Positions 36,912 through 49,984 are shown, counted from the stretch's first letter. The stretch is DNA of 64,000 bases from Ianthella basta (GCA_964019415.1 OZ025870.1:2355001-2419000), one strand, 5' to 3'. Made by a program: numbers and translations. The notes: generated by a model from the sequence alone, not told the origin.

Positions 36912-39166
36912 ATGGACGACACCAGGAAGAAGGCCCTAAGGCGATGTCACCCCGACCTCAGGAAGGAGCTAACAGTCAGCGACTTTCTACCGAACCTCCA
37001 CATCGATGCAGGAGGTTTCCTCACTGAGGTGGAGAGTGATCGGATCAAGGCCAAACGCACTGTCGGCAACGTGGAGCAAGTGGACGAGCTAATCGACGTT
37101 CTGGTGAGGAAGGAGAATAAGGACTTCGACTACTTCTGTGGCGTCTAGGAGAAGGAAGGATACCCATCATGTTCAACCAGACTGAAAGAGGCTGCGGGTC
37201 TCGGTAAGCGATCCACGCTTAACTAGGTGTGCATGCAGAGGTCAAGGCCTCACCTTTCATCCTTCATCATGTTGTAGCTACCCGTTCACACCATTAATTA
37301 CGTACGTCACTAACTCTGCTGTCTCATTTGGGCCTGTTTCGGCCAAGCAATCAGTCTATAGAGTCTATTATTGCAATACATTCACGTCATTATAATAGCT
37401 TGATAACATCTCTTGCAATATTTCTTCATGAATGTAGTGCTGGAGAGGAAGCAATCACATGCAAGTATAGGAGATGTCCCATCTTGCCCTGCTGATACAA
37501 GGACAAAAATGGACGAATACATGAATATGAAGATGGACCTTGAGTTGCAAGATGTGAAGAGCATTCAAGGTGAATGTGACCCTGACCGAGTGATTCGATT
37601 ACTCTATGCTAATTCCTTTAAGACGCCTCACACAACTGATGGAGTCCCATCTGGATGCAGTGAAAGAGGCAGCCGATACCTACATTCAACTGAGCCTCCA
37701 CAAAGGGGAAGAATATGGGAAACCATGTAATATTCAGTCAGCAAGATCCGTCAGTGAGCTCCTCGACCAAATGTCAATCAAAGCTAAATGGGATAGCACG
37801 TGTTTCCTACAACAAGCGGTAGATGTCCATGAATTCGAAGCGGGAAGTTGCAGAAGCCATACTTTCTCACTACAGACACCACTTGATCATTTATGAAGAG
37901 ACCACGTTGATGAAAGATTATCTGTCTAAAAGGAAGAAATCTGAGAGTGGGGATGACGGAAAGGCAATTAAACAACCGGTTCCAGTTGAGATCACCTCGT
38001 CAACGTCCTACACCAAATTCACGTGCGGAGATTGCTGGCGTCTTCAAGTTCACATCCTCAGCCAAGCCTATGGCATCCCTGAAGAGCAGATCACCTGCCT
38101 GAGGGCAGAAGAGCGCAAGAGCACAACAGTCACCTTCCTCATCCCTGGCCGGTACATCCACACGATCATGCAGCACAGCAGTCAGTTACGTGCAGTGTGG
38201 ATCATGTTAGAGCTGGACGTCATCGAGGTCACTATCCCCAGAGTGTTCACCTTCATCCCCTCTGTGCAGTGTTTCTTGACGCTGCTAAGGGGAGGCAGGA
38301 CCTTCACTGATGACCTTCTGGGAGTGACAGAGGTGAGGGAATGGTACTGTTGTGACATGACGTGGCAATGAATGTAATGCAGGATGCAGCTCGGAATATA
38401 GAGCTGCAGATTTGAAAAGGGGCCCTAATGATTACTTGTCTCTCTTTAAACTTGCAATAAATCTCCTCAAAGGCATCTTAATATACATGCTATCCTCTGT
38501 TAGGCAAGACTATACTCCGTTTTCCCTAAGTCTGGCCAGTAATGTAATGAAGTACTGATGCAGTACAATCTTGGGATCTTCAGAAATCTTAGGATTAAGA
38601 AGAAATTTTCTTTAACTGTACCTTTCATATTTGCAGGTCTTTCCCTATCAGATGCGCTCCCTAGTGGACTGGCCATTGGACACTATAATGGTATTCATGT
38701 TTGTGGGTGTGTGCACATTGAGCTATTTATATAGCAGTACATGCAACATGTGCATTCGTTTGATGTCGAATGATTCATGTGTGTGGACATGAGATGCACT
38801 TCTCTCCTTGAACTCCCTCTCTATCCTTAGGTGAACAGAGTGAAGAGCCCGGCAGTTCAATTTGAGGCAAAGGACTCAGTCATTGCAAAATCAAAGATGG
38901 ATACAGGTGTCCTACTGAGTAAGCTGTCTCATTATCAGCTGAAACCGAAGTGTGATAGTGATAATGAGCGAGCAATCATAACTCATTTGAAGATTGAGCT
39001 GAAGAAGTCTGAGCAGATGAGGAATGAGCTAGCTGACAAGAATGCCTCCTTGAGCAAACAATTGAAGGCCACTCAAGAGGCAGAGAATAAAGACCCTGGG
39101 TTGAAAGGTTCTGCACAACTAAGGCCAGTACTGCCTATTTACAAACCTATCTATCCACATATTTAG
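36912..39166 (+). pseudogene. CARD / novel domain / coiled-coil paralog 2 (broken)
   Basis: Exons match paralogs 1 and 3: CARD exon 36912-37203 (292 bp), central domain 37438-38332, micro-exon 38637-38690, coiled-coil exon 38831-39166 (VNRVKSPAVQFEAKDSVIAK, later LKIELKKSEQMRNELADKNA). Defects are an in-frame TAG at 37146-37148 in CARD helix 4 (where the paralogs read GAC GTC TTG or the like), a frameshift near 37618-37625 after LLYANSF, and a second frameshift near 37823 where about a dozen bases are missing relative to paralog 3. The rest of the central domain (PVEITSSTSYTKFTCGDC onward) is intact and close to paralog 3, so inactivation is recent. Splice sites are preserved. Confidence 0.75.
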
Positions 39167-39862
39167 CTAAGAATGAATATTTCTTTCATAGTACTGCATG
39201 TGTGAGTGTGAATTTTAAGCTAAACCACAGGCTGATTTAGTTATGTCTGCAGAACTAGCCAGCCCAACAGTATCTAACTATAGCTAGCCACAAAGTGGAA
39301 TGGCTTGTAGCTAGCTAAGACTCCTTCTCTCAAAGACTGGGTGTAGCTAGCTACATATAGCTACGTAGCTAGAATAAAGTTAGCTAGCTAATTGTAGCAA
39401 CAGATTAATTAGTCACTGCAGACGGTTTCGTATATAATTTATCAAATTGCAAGCTCATGAACTTAGGGGCTCAACCCTAACCCTAACCATCACTCTTGCA
39501 CATTTAGCTAGCTAGCTGGCTAGCTATCCACAACTAATGCCAAACACATGAATGCAAGTGTGTGTCGGCCTCCAAGCATGCCCAACAGTTAATGAATTAA
39601 GCCTATATACTTCCTAATATTAAAACATGCATGCGCATAACATCAAATTTATTTTAAGCATCCTACTCGCGGAGGGCCTGTTACGCCGCAAAACCAGAAC
39701 AGCCTCAAAACGGGTACAATAATGATATGCGCAATATTCATAGCGCGATGGGCCCCAGATTAGCAAAACGTTAACGCGCTGTCGACGGCAGCCATTTTGT
39801 ACGCGTTTTGGGCGTGGCGTGCGCGCAAGTAAAGTGTTTCTGGTTTTCCACACCCCTCCCTC
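39167..39862. other. intergenic, no gene seen
   Basis: Rich in TAGCTAGC motifs. It contains a short CCCTAACCCTAACC telomere-like run at 39475-39488. The immediate upstream part of paralog 3 has GGGCGTGGCG and CCACACCCCTCCCTC before the ATG. Confidence 0.5.
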
Positions 39863-42800
39863 ATGGACGACACCAGGAAGAAGGCCCTACGGCAATGTCA
39901 CCCCGACCTCAGGAAGGAGCTAACAGTCAGCGACTTTCTACCGAACCTCCACATCGATGCAGGAGGTTTTCTTACTGAGGTGGAGAGTGATAAGATCAAG
40001 GCCAAACGCACTGGCGGCAACGTGGAGCAAGTGGATGAGTTTATCGACGTTCTAGTGAGGAAGGAGAATAAGGACTTCGACTACTTCTGTGACGTCTTGG
40101 AGAAGGAAGGATACCCATCATGTTCTAGCAGACTTAAAACGGCTGCGGGTAAGCGATAGAAGCTTAGCTAGCGACGTAACTGCTGTGCATCCATGTATAA
40201 AGCTATAGCTGGCTATTTAGCCATGGAGATGGGGACCTAGCTAGGCTGCGATCGACTGCTTAGGCTTCTACCAGCTATGTCTGTAACTAGCAAGGAAACC
40301 TCGCCATGTACGTAGCTAGCTATATAACATCACCGCTTCTTGGAACCGTTTAATAGCTAAGCTAAAGCCTAGCTGGCCTTCTGGGTTTAAGACAAGCACT
40401 AAGCTAGCTACCCAATCACCACCAAAAAGTGCACTTAAGTATTTCATTGACTTCACTGTCATTTCGCTGTACTCTTGCATGCCCCACAAGCATTAAGTCT
40501 TGAATCTATTATGCATGCATGTCTCAATAATAACATTTCTTGCTTTTCTTGCGATGTAGTGTTGCAGAAGAAACGTTCAGGAGACGCCCTTTGTTGCTCT
40601 GCTGAGACGAATACATGAAGATGAAAATGGACCTTGAAGTGCAGGATGTGAACAGCATACACCGTGAACATGATCCTGAACGTGTGATTCGAATACTCTG
40701 TGCCAACGCCTTAACACGTCTGATGCTACTGCTGCAACCCCACCTGGATGCAGTGAAAGATGCAGCTCATAGGTACATTCAACTTAGTCTCCATGAAGAA
40801 GAAGGACGTGTGAAACTGTGCGATATTCAATCAGCGAAATCAATCCAAGATCTCCTCAGCCTAATGTCAATCTACAAAAAATGGAATAGCACATGTTTCC
40901 TGCAACAAGCTGTGGATGCGATGCCTATGATGTCCATGGATAGGGAAGTTGCTAAAGCCATACTTTCGCACTACGAGCATCATCTGCTAATACATGAGCA
41001 GACCACACTGATGAAAGATACTCTGACCAAAAGGAAGAAATCTGACAGTGAGGATGAAGAAAAGGCAGCTAAAGGACTGGTTCCAGTTGAGATCACTTCA
41101 TCCACGTCCTACACCAAATTCACGTGCAGCGATTGCCGGCGTCTTCAAGTTCACATCCTCAGCCAAGCCTATGGCATCCCTGAAGAGCAGATCACCTGCC
41201 TCAGGACAGAAGAGCGCAAGAGCACAACAGTCACCTTCCTCATTCCGGGCCGGTACATCCACACGATCATGCAGCACAGCAGTCAGTTACGTACAGTTTG
41301 GATCATGTTAGAGCTGGGTGTCATTGAGGTCACTATCCCCGGAGTGTTCACCTTCATCCCATCTGTGCAGTGTTTCTTGACACTGCTAAGGGGAGGCAAG
41401 ACCTTCACTGATGACCTTCTGGGAGCAACAGAGGTGAGGACGTTTATTACTGGTGTGTACCTTTATACATGCAAGCATACACTCATTTATACAAATCATC
41501 ACTGATAATTTTTCCATAATTATGGCTATGGAATACAATGAAGGAGGTTGCCCATCAAGACACCATTGTCACACCAAGCACATTATGTCCTTTAAAATGG
41601 TGATGAGTGACCTTCTGTTTGCCCAAGTTGTCTCAAACAATGAATATCATTATATCTAGCAGGAATGTAGTTATGGCTATCATGAATATCATTAATACCA
41701 TGTTTATGCACAGTCATGTGACCACTAAGTGTAGATCCCATTTTTGTTCACATGCAATTTGCATATCTGACGTCTCTCTCCATCGATTCTTGAGCTACAG
41801 CCACCAGATTTCATGCAAACACTCATGACACACATGTGCACCAGTCTATGCATGGGTTCTGAGATACCTCCTTCCAAGATAGCGGGAGGCTGAGGAATTA
41901 ATGCTAATTTTATCACTTGTCAAGCAATCTTTGACACTCTTTCATGGTATATACAACAGCCAAACAACTAACAGACATTCTACTGTATTGTGTAGTGAAA
42001 TCTTTGATGCCATGGAAAATGTTTGGCTCTTTGTATGTAGGTCCTTTCTTACCAGATGCGCTCCCTGGTGGACTGGGATACTCAGGTAATGTACCAATGC
42101 AGTTGAATAGGAGTATCTGCACACGTACTTTTGCTGGCATACCTTCCTGTTAGCCTTCTATATTTTATATGCACACCGGCCCATGATGTTAATGGGAACA
42201 TATTGAAACCTGTGTATTTCAGTCCAAACTGGATTGATGGTGCATGCACTTTCAAGTGGTATGAGAAGAGTTACAAAATTTAATGTTATTGAAGTTATTG
42301 AAGTAAATGGGGGGGGGGGGGGAGGGGGGGAGGGAGGAAGGGTTCCATGCCTCCCTGGTTATGCAGACGTTTGTCCCACCACGAGCTTTGCTAAATATCA
42401 TGGCAGTTTGAAATGTGATGTGAGCTAGTTGGGAGTCATGTTGCATGCTATTAACATATGCTAAGTCAGCGTATGCTCTTGCTTCTCAGTGCGTTTCTTA
42501 TAAACTTCTGATCGAGATCTGAGTGATATTCCAACACACAAATTGTATGACCATTTTAAATTGACTTACTTATAGAGCATTTCCCATGTGTGATCATATG
42601 ACATCACATGATGTCACATGCAGTCATCTATTATGTTAATGCATAGGTTCCTATGTCAAGTTGGACACTTCTTCACCCCAGGACTAAGGCAGAGAAGGAT
42701 GTCATGGCCGAGTCCAAGCAGACGAAAGATGACCTGCTCAGCACGCTGGCTCGGCTGAAAAAGCAGTGTGTGAGAAGCGATGAACTTATCGCTGATTTGA

Positions 42801-43072
42801 AATGCAAGCTAGAGATATCAGAACAGAATAAGTTTGAGCTGATGGAGCAAGCTAAGAATGCAGAGAGTGTTGTAGTAGACCTGATGGAGGAGAGAGGTGT
42901 CCTCCAGGACAGAATTGCAGTGTTAGCAAAACAGCTGAATCTCACTGACCACCCCTGTCCGGAGGATTCTAGGAGTTTTCCACTGAACACACATGGTGCA
43001 GAGGGCAATGTTGTTATTGACACACATCTGCTCACCTCGTACTTCACTTGGACAGCATGGTATATATACTAG
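39863..43072 (+). CDS. CARD / novel domain / coiled-coil paralog 3
   Basis: Exons: CARD 39863-40148 (ends G|GTAAGCG, phase 1, two codons shorter than the paralogs), central domain to 41433 (ends GAG|GTGAGG), micro-exon 42041-42085 (VLSYQMRSLVDWDTQ), coiled-coil exon 42647-43072 (KKQCVRSDELIADLKCKLEI, stop TAG). The ancestral acceptor of the central exon (before 40560) now leads to a stop: a deletion of 16 bases relative to paralog 2 makes the frame end at TGA 40616-40618, 19 residues after the CARD. A downstream acceptor TTTGTTGCTCTGCTGAG at 40606 gives the exact phase needed and joins the CARD to EYMKMKMDLEVQ. So the gene either uses a new acceptor or makes a CARD-only protein. The central domain is uninterrupted, favouring the former. 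The last exon may instead splice on. Confidence 0.65.
42309..42334 (+). repeat. poly-G tract
   Basis: Twelve G, A, seven G, then AGGG repeats. Quadruplex-capable. It lies in the last intron of CARD paralog 3. Confidence 0.9.
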
Positions 43073-43514
43073 AAGTATTTAGATAATTATATTCTGCTGC
43101 AGTTGCATGGTAACATATTGCAGGAACTGTTAAAACATTAGCTGCCTATTTGTATATACAACTCATAATTATGCATAAAATTTCTACATAATTATTTAAG
43201 AGAATCCCATTACAGTAAGGTAAGTAGCTAGTTGTGTGCGTTTATTAATTTTATTGATGATCACAATAATTATAATTAAGTACAAAAGTCAATACATTCT
43301 CCACATAATATCCCACAAGATTCATGCAAGGCACACTGTTCACCTATCTATATGTACAGGGCCCATATGCATATTAATGTACACAAGCATAATCTCATTA
43401 TACACACGTAGACACACACACACTAGTTATATATAGAGCTTTGCTGTTGAAACAATTAATCTCTCCATGCCCTGCAATATGCAATAGTATAATATGGAAA
43501 GCTATCTATAGCTG

Positions 43515-43960
43515 TGCACTAATCAATTAAGGCTGCACAGTGTACATAATACACACAACACATGGCACTATAATGAATGCTGAGCATGCAAGAGTGAGCA
43601 AAAGGAAACTCCTCAAACTGTTTAGAGAAACGTGAAGTATAGCAGCTTGTGAATTTAGCAAAAGGGGGAATAACAAAGTTTGGTCTGTGTTCATTGGATT
43701 GGTCATCATTTTGAATAATGAATTACAGTAATTCGATTCAGATTTCATTTTTGCTATGTTTCAACAATGAAGTTTCTGTATACTTGGTTTGCCATGCAAT
43801 GATTTGTCTCAGCCTTCTATGATTGGCGTTCCAGGATTTCATAAGCTTAGAACTCCTTCTCAAACCTAGCTCTTGAACTACTGACTGCACATTAGTAGGA
43901 GATAGCTCACACATGAGGCGATCGCCAATCTTAAGGATGAACAAGCTACATCATGAATTG
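43515..43960 (-). pseudogene. remnant of a duplicated A1CF-like locus (3' UTR plus intron)
   Basis: 43515-43848 matches 47117-47434, the 3' flank and last codons of the A1CF-like gene (CATTGGATTGGTCATCATTT, TTAGCAAAAGGGGGAA, GATTTCATAAGC). Past the stop codon the match jumps to sequence resembling intron 2 of the same gene (CCTAGCTCTTGA, then CTCAGATGTGC; compare 52045-52200). The order and strand are colinear with the gene, so this is a duplicate with about 5 kb of exons deleted. Confidence 0.55.
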
Positions 43961-43998
43961 CTGTGCAATACTCAGATGTGCCTGGGAACTTCTGAATA

Positions 43999-44140
43999 TG
44001 GAGGGGGAAGGGGTGGGGAGGGAGAGAGGAAGGGGGTGGGGAGGGGGAAGGGGGTGGGGGGAGGGGGAAGGGGAAGGGGGTGGGGGAGGGGGAGGGAGGG
44101 CGAAAGGGGGAGGGGGAGTGGGGAGGGGGTGGGGGAGTAC
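43999..44140 (+). repeat. (GGGGA)n/(GGGGGT)n polypurine block
   Basis: About 140 bp of nearly pure purine G-runs on the plus strand (GAGGGGGAAGGGGGTGGGG style). Strong G-quadruplex and triplex potential. Confidence 0.9.
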
Positions 44141-44455
44141 ATATTGGGAGGTACCAAGTAGGCTATTGTAGATGTAATGTTATTAGGTTCAGCCTTGTCA
44201 GAGAGTGACTGATGAAGACCCAAGAGGTCCAAACAACTTTCTAATTATCCAATGTGACTTTTGCTTTGTGACTGTTCAACAACATTCCCATTTCTGTTCA
44301 GCACTGCAGCGTGCACCTCTGCCACATCACGGATGACTGACATTTTGGCTGCTATAGGATGAGAGAGAGTATAGGACTTGTGTTCAGTTATGGTGCAGTT
44401 ATCTTAAGGCTAACAGCTAGCTCTTTTATCCCTTCTACCTGTACTGTATCTGTAG

Positions 44456-45215
44456 ACCCTGGCAAGGTACCATCATCCCCAGGGCTCACACCTATTTCCG
44501 AAATGTCCTGAAGGAATGTGAGGCAAAGTACGGGTGGAAGGGCATGGGTTAAGCCATCATGGGACCCGCTTTCCATCCTGCCTCATCCAGTGCCCAGTGT
44601 GCCACACTGTTTGGCTTCCTAAATGAGGTCCTTGCTGAACCTGACCCCAACAGTCAGCCAGCTACTTTCATCGTGGACGCCGACAGCTTGAAGAAGATGA
44701 GCACCAGTAGAATTGAGCCCAAGCTGCACATCAAGAATCAAGATGGCAGCTTTCGTACCCATACAGTGTCCGAGATTGTTGGACTAAACCAGTGGATATA
44801 TGATCCTACCTTGCTATATGAGAATACGGTGAGAGTGCAGTGAAGTCATTGGATCATGTTGTAACTGAATCGTTCTATACTTGATGACGTTTGTGATGTG
44901 TGTGCTAATGTGAAGGTGTTCTTGCTCCTTTCCTCACAGGAGATTGATGTGAACCGAATGAGGGCGATGAACAAAGTTGCCGAGTGGCTCTTGCAAGACC
45001 CTCCGCTCTGTGCCCTTATTGCATGCGAGAATGGGATCATCAGTGCCCAAGACCCAGAGGCTCACACCTGGTCGACCAACACAGGCCCAGTGCCAGCTGC
45101 ATACAAGTTGATACAGAAGTGGCACGCTTGCAAACTGCCCATCTCTCGGCTACGCGAAGCCCTGCAGAGGCATCACCGCAATGTGGCTGCAGAGATTCTG
45201 CTGCCATATTGCTGA
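44456..45215 (+). CDS. two-exon gene fragment with death-domain-like C terminus
   Basis: Exon A follows the acceptor GTACTGTATCTGTAG and reads IIPRAHTYFRNVLKECEAKY, GWKGMG, then TAA (44550-44552). The same frame then continues from ATG 44559 with MGPAFHPASSSAQCATLFGF, LNEVLAEPDPN to the donor ACG|GTGAGA at 44828. Exon B (44940-45215) reads EIDVNRMRAMNKVAEWLLQD and ends AAYKLIQKWHACKLPISRLR, EALQRHHRNVAAEIL, then TGA. That ending matches helices 5-6 of death domains (aliphatic-x-x-W, then a regular LREAL-x-R...AAEIL). From ATG 44559 the product is 181 aa. The TAA-interrupted upstream part suggests either a decayed longer gene or a 5' leader. The rest of the protein is not recognised. Confidence 0.45.
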
Positions 45216-47427
45216 TGTGACAGAACTGTAAATGGAATCAACTCAATTTCCTGAGTGTTAATTATTTCGACTGATGTAGTCAGTGTAGCTTTAAATTATA
45301 TTGCCGTATTGGCAATATTTTGCACAAATTTGGCTATAGTGTATGACTGTGTATGTGTAGACGCATCATTACACTATTTTTCTGCACCCACTGTATTCAC
45401 ATTGTATATAGTAGTAATTTGTCTTTTATGCCACTTGTAGCTGTATAAGAGTATGTTTATTAGGGATAATTTACTTGAGCACTAGGTATATGTACATGTA
45501 TTACTTATTATCGTGTGTCCAATTTCTGTATAATTAGAATTATACAGTTTGGTGAAGTAGACTTCACTTTGAAGTTGTGGATGAGCAGATTCATGCAATT
45601 ATATACTATAAAGTATTAGAATTAAAGAGAGCCATAAGCTGTAGTGAACGGCATGACTGATCGAGTATATAATTTGGGCGAGCGAAGCGAAGCCCCTCTC
45701 TTCTAGGTGGTGCGAAAACCAGAAGTTTTGGTACGTCTCATTTAATTTCGATATATGGTCCATAAGCCAATTATGACCCCGGGGAACTAATATTTGTCTG
45801 ACCATTGCGCAATAGCTTACCTTGTGCAATACCATCCATAGTGCACAAGTGCATTGGTAAGGGCAGTGCGGGTGAACTGAAAGCGTTTGCTCTACAAGGA
45901 CTGCACGGGCCTGGTGCATAGTGTGCTGTAGCTTTAATACTTCAGTTCTCCTACTCTTGCTCGCTTTCGTTGACGTTGAGTCCTTCTATGAATGACACAG
46001 GTAGGCAGCTCATAATAGCCTCTGTTGTCTCCTCTGGGCATTCAAGCTATAGCAGTAATTGCTCACTACAGTGCCAAGTAGGCAATTTCATTAGCCACAC
46101 CCATTGACGGCTATAAGCATAACTCTATCTAGGACTTGCTGCCTATCATATGCATGCTATTCATCCATCATGTCTGACTTCGCACTTCATGGCAGGACAC
46201 ATACACTGCATTCGTCTAGTTTTAGTTATGCAGGTATTATTACACGTGCACGTGAATGACACACATGTACACGTGAAGATCATGAACAGGGCCAGCTAGC
46301 TAGTGCATGTCTGTAGTATGTCTATATGCAATCATAGTTACCAGCTACATGTCACAGCATTAATTGTAGCTATACATTAATATGTATAATATCCACGCTT
46401 GTACTGGAGGGAATTTCCCTTAGCTTTGTAATCAACTCTGCAGTGCCTGCAGCTGCCAAAGTAATCATGCCTGATCCGCCAACCTTCTTCGAAACATGTG
46501 AATGTATACAAACATCTAGGCACCTGCTGCTACATCTACTACGGCTATAGTCTTCAGAGAAATCACTGACATATCCAGGAATTCCTTCTGCTGACCTCCG
46601 ACTAAGTTGTTGAGGTAAGGCAATAGTGGCCTAGAATTCCTAGTTATAATATCTCCAGGCAATATTGCAGAGATCCTCTCCAGCTTCTAATAGAATAATG
46701 GACACACTTTAGTAAGAAGGCACTAGTACGTATTCTGACCAAGCATCGATCTGTGACCTGAGCTGTGCATCGAACATAATAATGCCCATGTGTATATAAA
46801 CGCATGTTGAATATTCCCAGTGCATAACAGGCTGTGTGGATTCTCAACAGGTACAGAGGAAGGCACTTGGCACTGAGTAGTCACTACCACATTTATCAGG
46901 TCATTAACAGTATGTAGGTTTAAGAACATTATTGACAAACCTGACTCAGCGACATGGTATGTAGCAAAGGTGGTCTATATACTAATGGCATGAGGTATAG
47001 CACCACTCCCATATAGTTGTATACTGATCTTAGCCCATGCATTCTTCTTCATATATATATATATATATGTATGCAATGCACAACAATGGACAGTTGCAGT
47101 TGTCTGTTAAATACAGCTGTGCGCCGATCAAAACTGCACAGTGTACGTAATACACACAATACATGGCACTAATGAGTGCTGTGCGTGAGTGAGCGAAAGG
47201 AACCTCTTTTAACTGTTCAGAAAAAGTGAAGCAGCAGCTTGAATTAGCAAAAGGGGGAAATAACATACTTTAATTTGTCTGTGTCATTGGATTGGTCATC
47301 ATTTGAATAATGAATTAATGTGATTCAGATTTCATCATTTTTGCTGTATTTCAACGACTAAGTTTTTGTGCACTTGTTTCTGCCTGTGACTTGTCTCAGC
47401 AATCCATACATTCGGTGTTCCGGGATT
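45216..47427. other. intergenic, no gene seen
   Basis: Between two convergent genes. It contains a GGGCGAGCGAAGCGAAGCCC palindrome at about 45676-45695 that recalls TIR tips, an (AT)8 run near 47052, and, from 47117, the 3' UTR block duplicated at 43515. Confidence 0.5.
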
Positions 47428-49891
47428 TCATAAGCCAGCAGCCGGTCCAGGTCCCTTGGGGGCCCAAATCCCTGCCCCCAAGTGGTGCTGATAAGGGCCC
47501 GGGGGGCCACCAGGTTGGTATGTCTCTATTGGAGCATGATAATAGCCTCCCTGGGGGCTTTCCCAAAGTTTGGGTCCCAATTTGCCTCCGATAGTGGGAG
47601 TGGAAACGTACGGGAAGTAGCTTGGAATGGTGGGTCCATGCGGAGTGTGCGATAGATGTGGAGAATGAGGAACGTCAGGAGGGCCTGTAACAAGGCAGAA
47701 GGAACCCTGAGTACTTCATACAACTTCAAAATGCAGACACACATGCATACATGCAGGTAAGGTTACTTACACAACCAAACACCAATTCTCACATACACGC
47801 ACAATGTCATGCTTTCACACACTATATACACACCATCCACTGGAAATCCAATCTGGGCCAGGGTGTATTGAGCGGCTGTCACTTTGGCCTCCTCGACAGA
47901 GCGAGCCAGTTTGTTGGGCTGGAACTGAAGGTTGAGGGCGGAGACGGTCACCTAACGAGATGAAAGAGAAAGGTAACAGTCAAGCAACTCCAACTCCAAT
48001 TGTGAACTAATGACACGTCGGCAGTATGAGTGACATGTCATTAATGTGACGTACGTGTCAGAGGTGCAAGTGACATACATATCAGTGATGCCAGCTATGT
48101 GCTCATGACATAAGGAATGTTTCAATAATTCTAGTGACATTCATAGTGACTAGTTGACAGTGACATCACTGACATGTCATCTGACAGGAGCTACATACAC
48201 AAACAGTTGCTGTACCAGTGATCTGCCCACCTATGGTCTGCCACATTCATATATAACTACAATTGAACTGCCTTTCAATGATTATAAAATTTTGCTTCCA
48301 GAGTCGCCATGCACTTGAAAGCCGTCTTCCATAAAATCCCATGGAAGGATTAAAGCTAATACATTAGAATAGCCAGCAGCATACAATCTCTTCAAGGGAC
48401 AAAAGTGAATTGCAAATTAAGCAAAAATATTTTGGGAGGTAGTGGCACAGAGATGCGGTAGGTTCAATGTACATACTTGAGGGATATGCAGAGGGGTTCA
48501 AGTCAAAACCAAATGGGTGCAAAGTAAACCCCCCACTAAATGCAGCCCATGAATATTACTTTATACATGCTGTTGACGTCTGAGAGATGTATTAAATGAG
48601 AGATGTACTTAATTCACATTTTATCCTCACTTTGTAGTAATAGAGGGGAGTGTCCGCTGGACCAGCTGCGGTGTGAAGGGAGTAAATGGGGGTTCCCCAG
48701 TGGTTCTTGTGGCACAGTTCCTCCAGCAGCTGTATGGGACTTCCCCTGTGAATCTTGTGGCCAGCCTGCGGTGGAGTTCTGGGTACGGCCATTTGAGTGT
48801 GTCCACCCTCCTGGTGGTGTCCATGGTACTCCACCATGTCATACATAGTACACTGTAGTGACAGGTGACATAGTACACTATAGTGACAGGTGACAGTGAC
48901 ATAATACACTATAGTGACAGGTGACAGTGACATAATACACTATAGTGACAGTTGACAATGACATAACACACTATAGTGACAGGTGACATAGCACATCACA
49001 TTGACAGAGGACAGTGAGACAACATTACAGTCACAGGTGACAGTGACATAATACACTATAGTGACAGGTGACAGTGACATAACACACTATAGTGACAGGT
49101 GACATAGCACATCATGTTGACAGAGGACAGTGAGACAACATTACAGTCACAGGTGACAGTGACATAATACACTATAGTGACAGGTGACATAGCACATCAC
49201 ATTGACAGAGGACAGTGAGACAACATTACAGTCACAGGTGACAGTGACATAATACACTATAGTGACAGGTGACAGTGACATAACACACTATAGTGACAGG
49301 TGACATAGCACATCACGTTGACAGAGGACAGTGAGACAACATTACAGTCACAGGTGACAGTGACATAATACACTATAGTGACAGGTGACATAGCACATCA
49401 CATTGACAGAGGACAGTGAGACAACATTACAGTCACAGGTGACAGTGAGATAGTACATTGCAATGACAGAAAGTAGTTACAGTATAATGTAGTGACAGTG
49501 ACAGAAATGCATACTCACATCGAAGCGTCCACCTCCACCACCTCTTGGCGACTCGTAGCAAGTTGGCATGAAAGGAGCTGGAGAGCGGTAGGGAGTGGTT
49601 GGGGGAGACATGTAGAAGCCTTGTCCGTTGGCACAGGTTGGAGTGCGGGATGGGCGGGACCGACTGTAGCTCTTGGAACGCCCCCTTGACGGCAAGAAGT
49701 TGTGGGCATCATTCCTTTAACAGAAAGAGAAGGTAACGGTCAAGTGAGTTGTGTGCATGTGTGCGTGTGTGAGTGTGTATACACTGTGTGGAGTGTGTTT
49801 GTATGTGTACATGTACTGATGTGCTTGTGTGCATTGCAAATGAACACTTGCACTAAATACTGATATACAATTTAAGTGCACTCTATACTGT

Positions 49892-49984
<93 letters not shown>

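Noticed and set aside
39475-39488. Telomere or chromosome end (CCCTAACCCTAACC)
   Set aside because: Only about two and a half units, flanked by ordinary sequence and genes on both sides; at most an interstitial relic.
48837-49500. CRISPR-like or satellite-centromere array
   Set aside because: No repeat/spacer alternation. The short, higher-order minisatellite lies within a confirmed gene intron.
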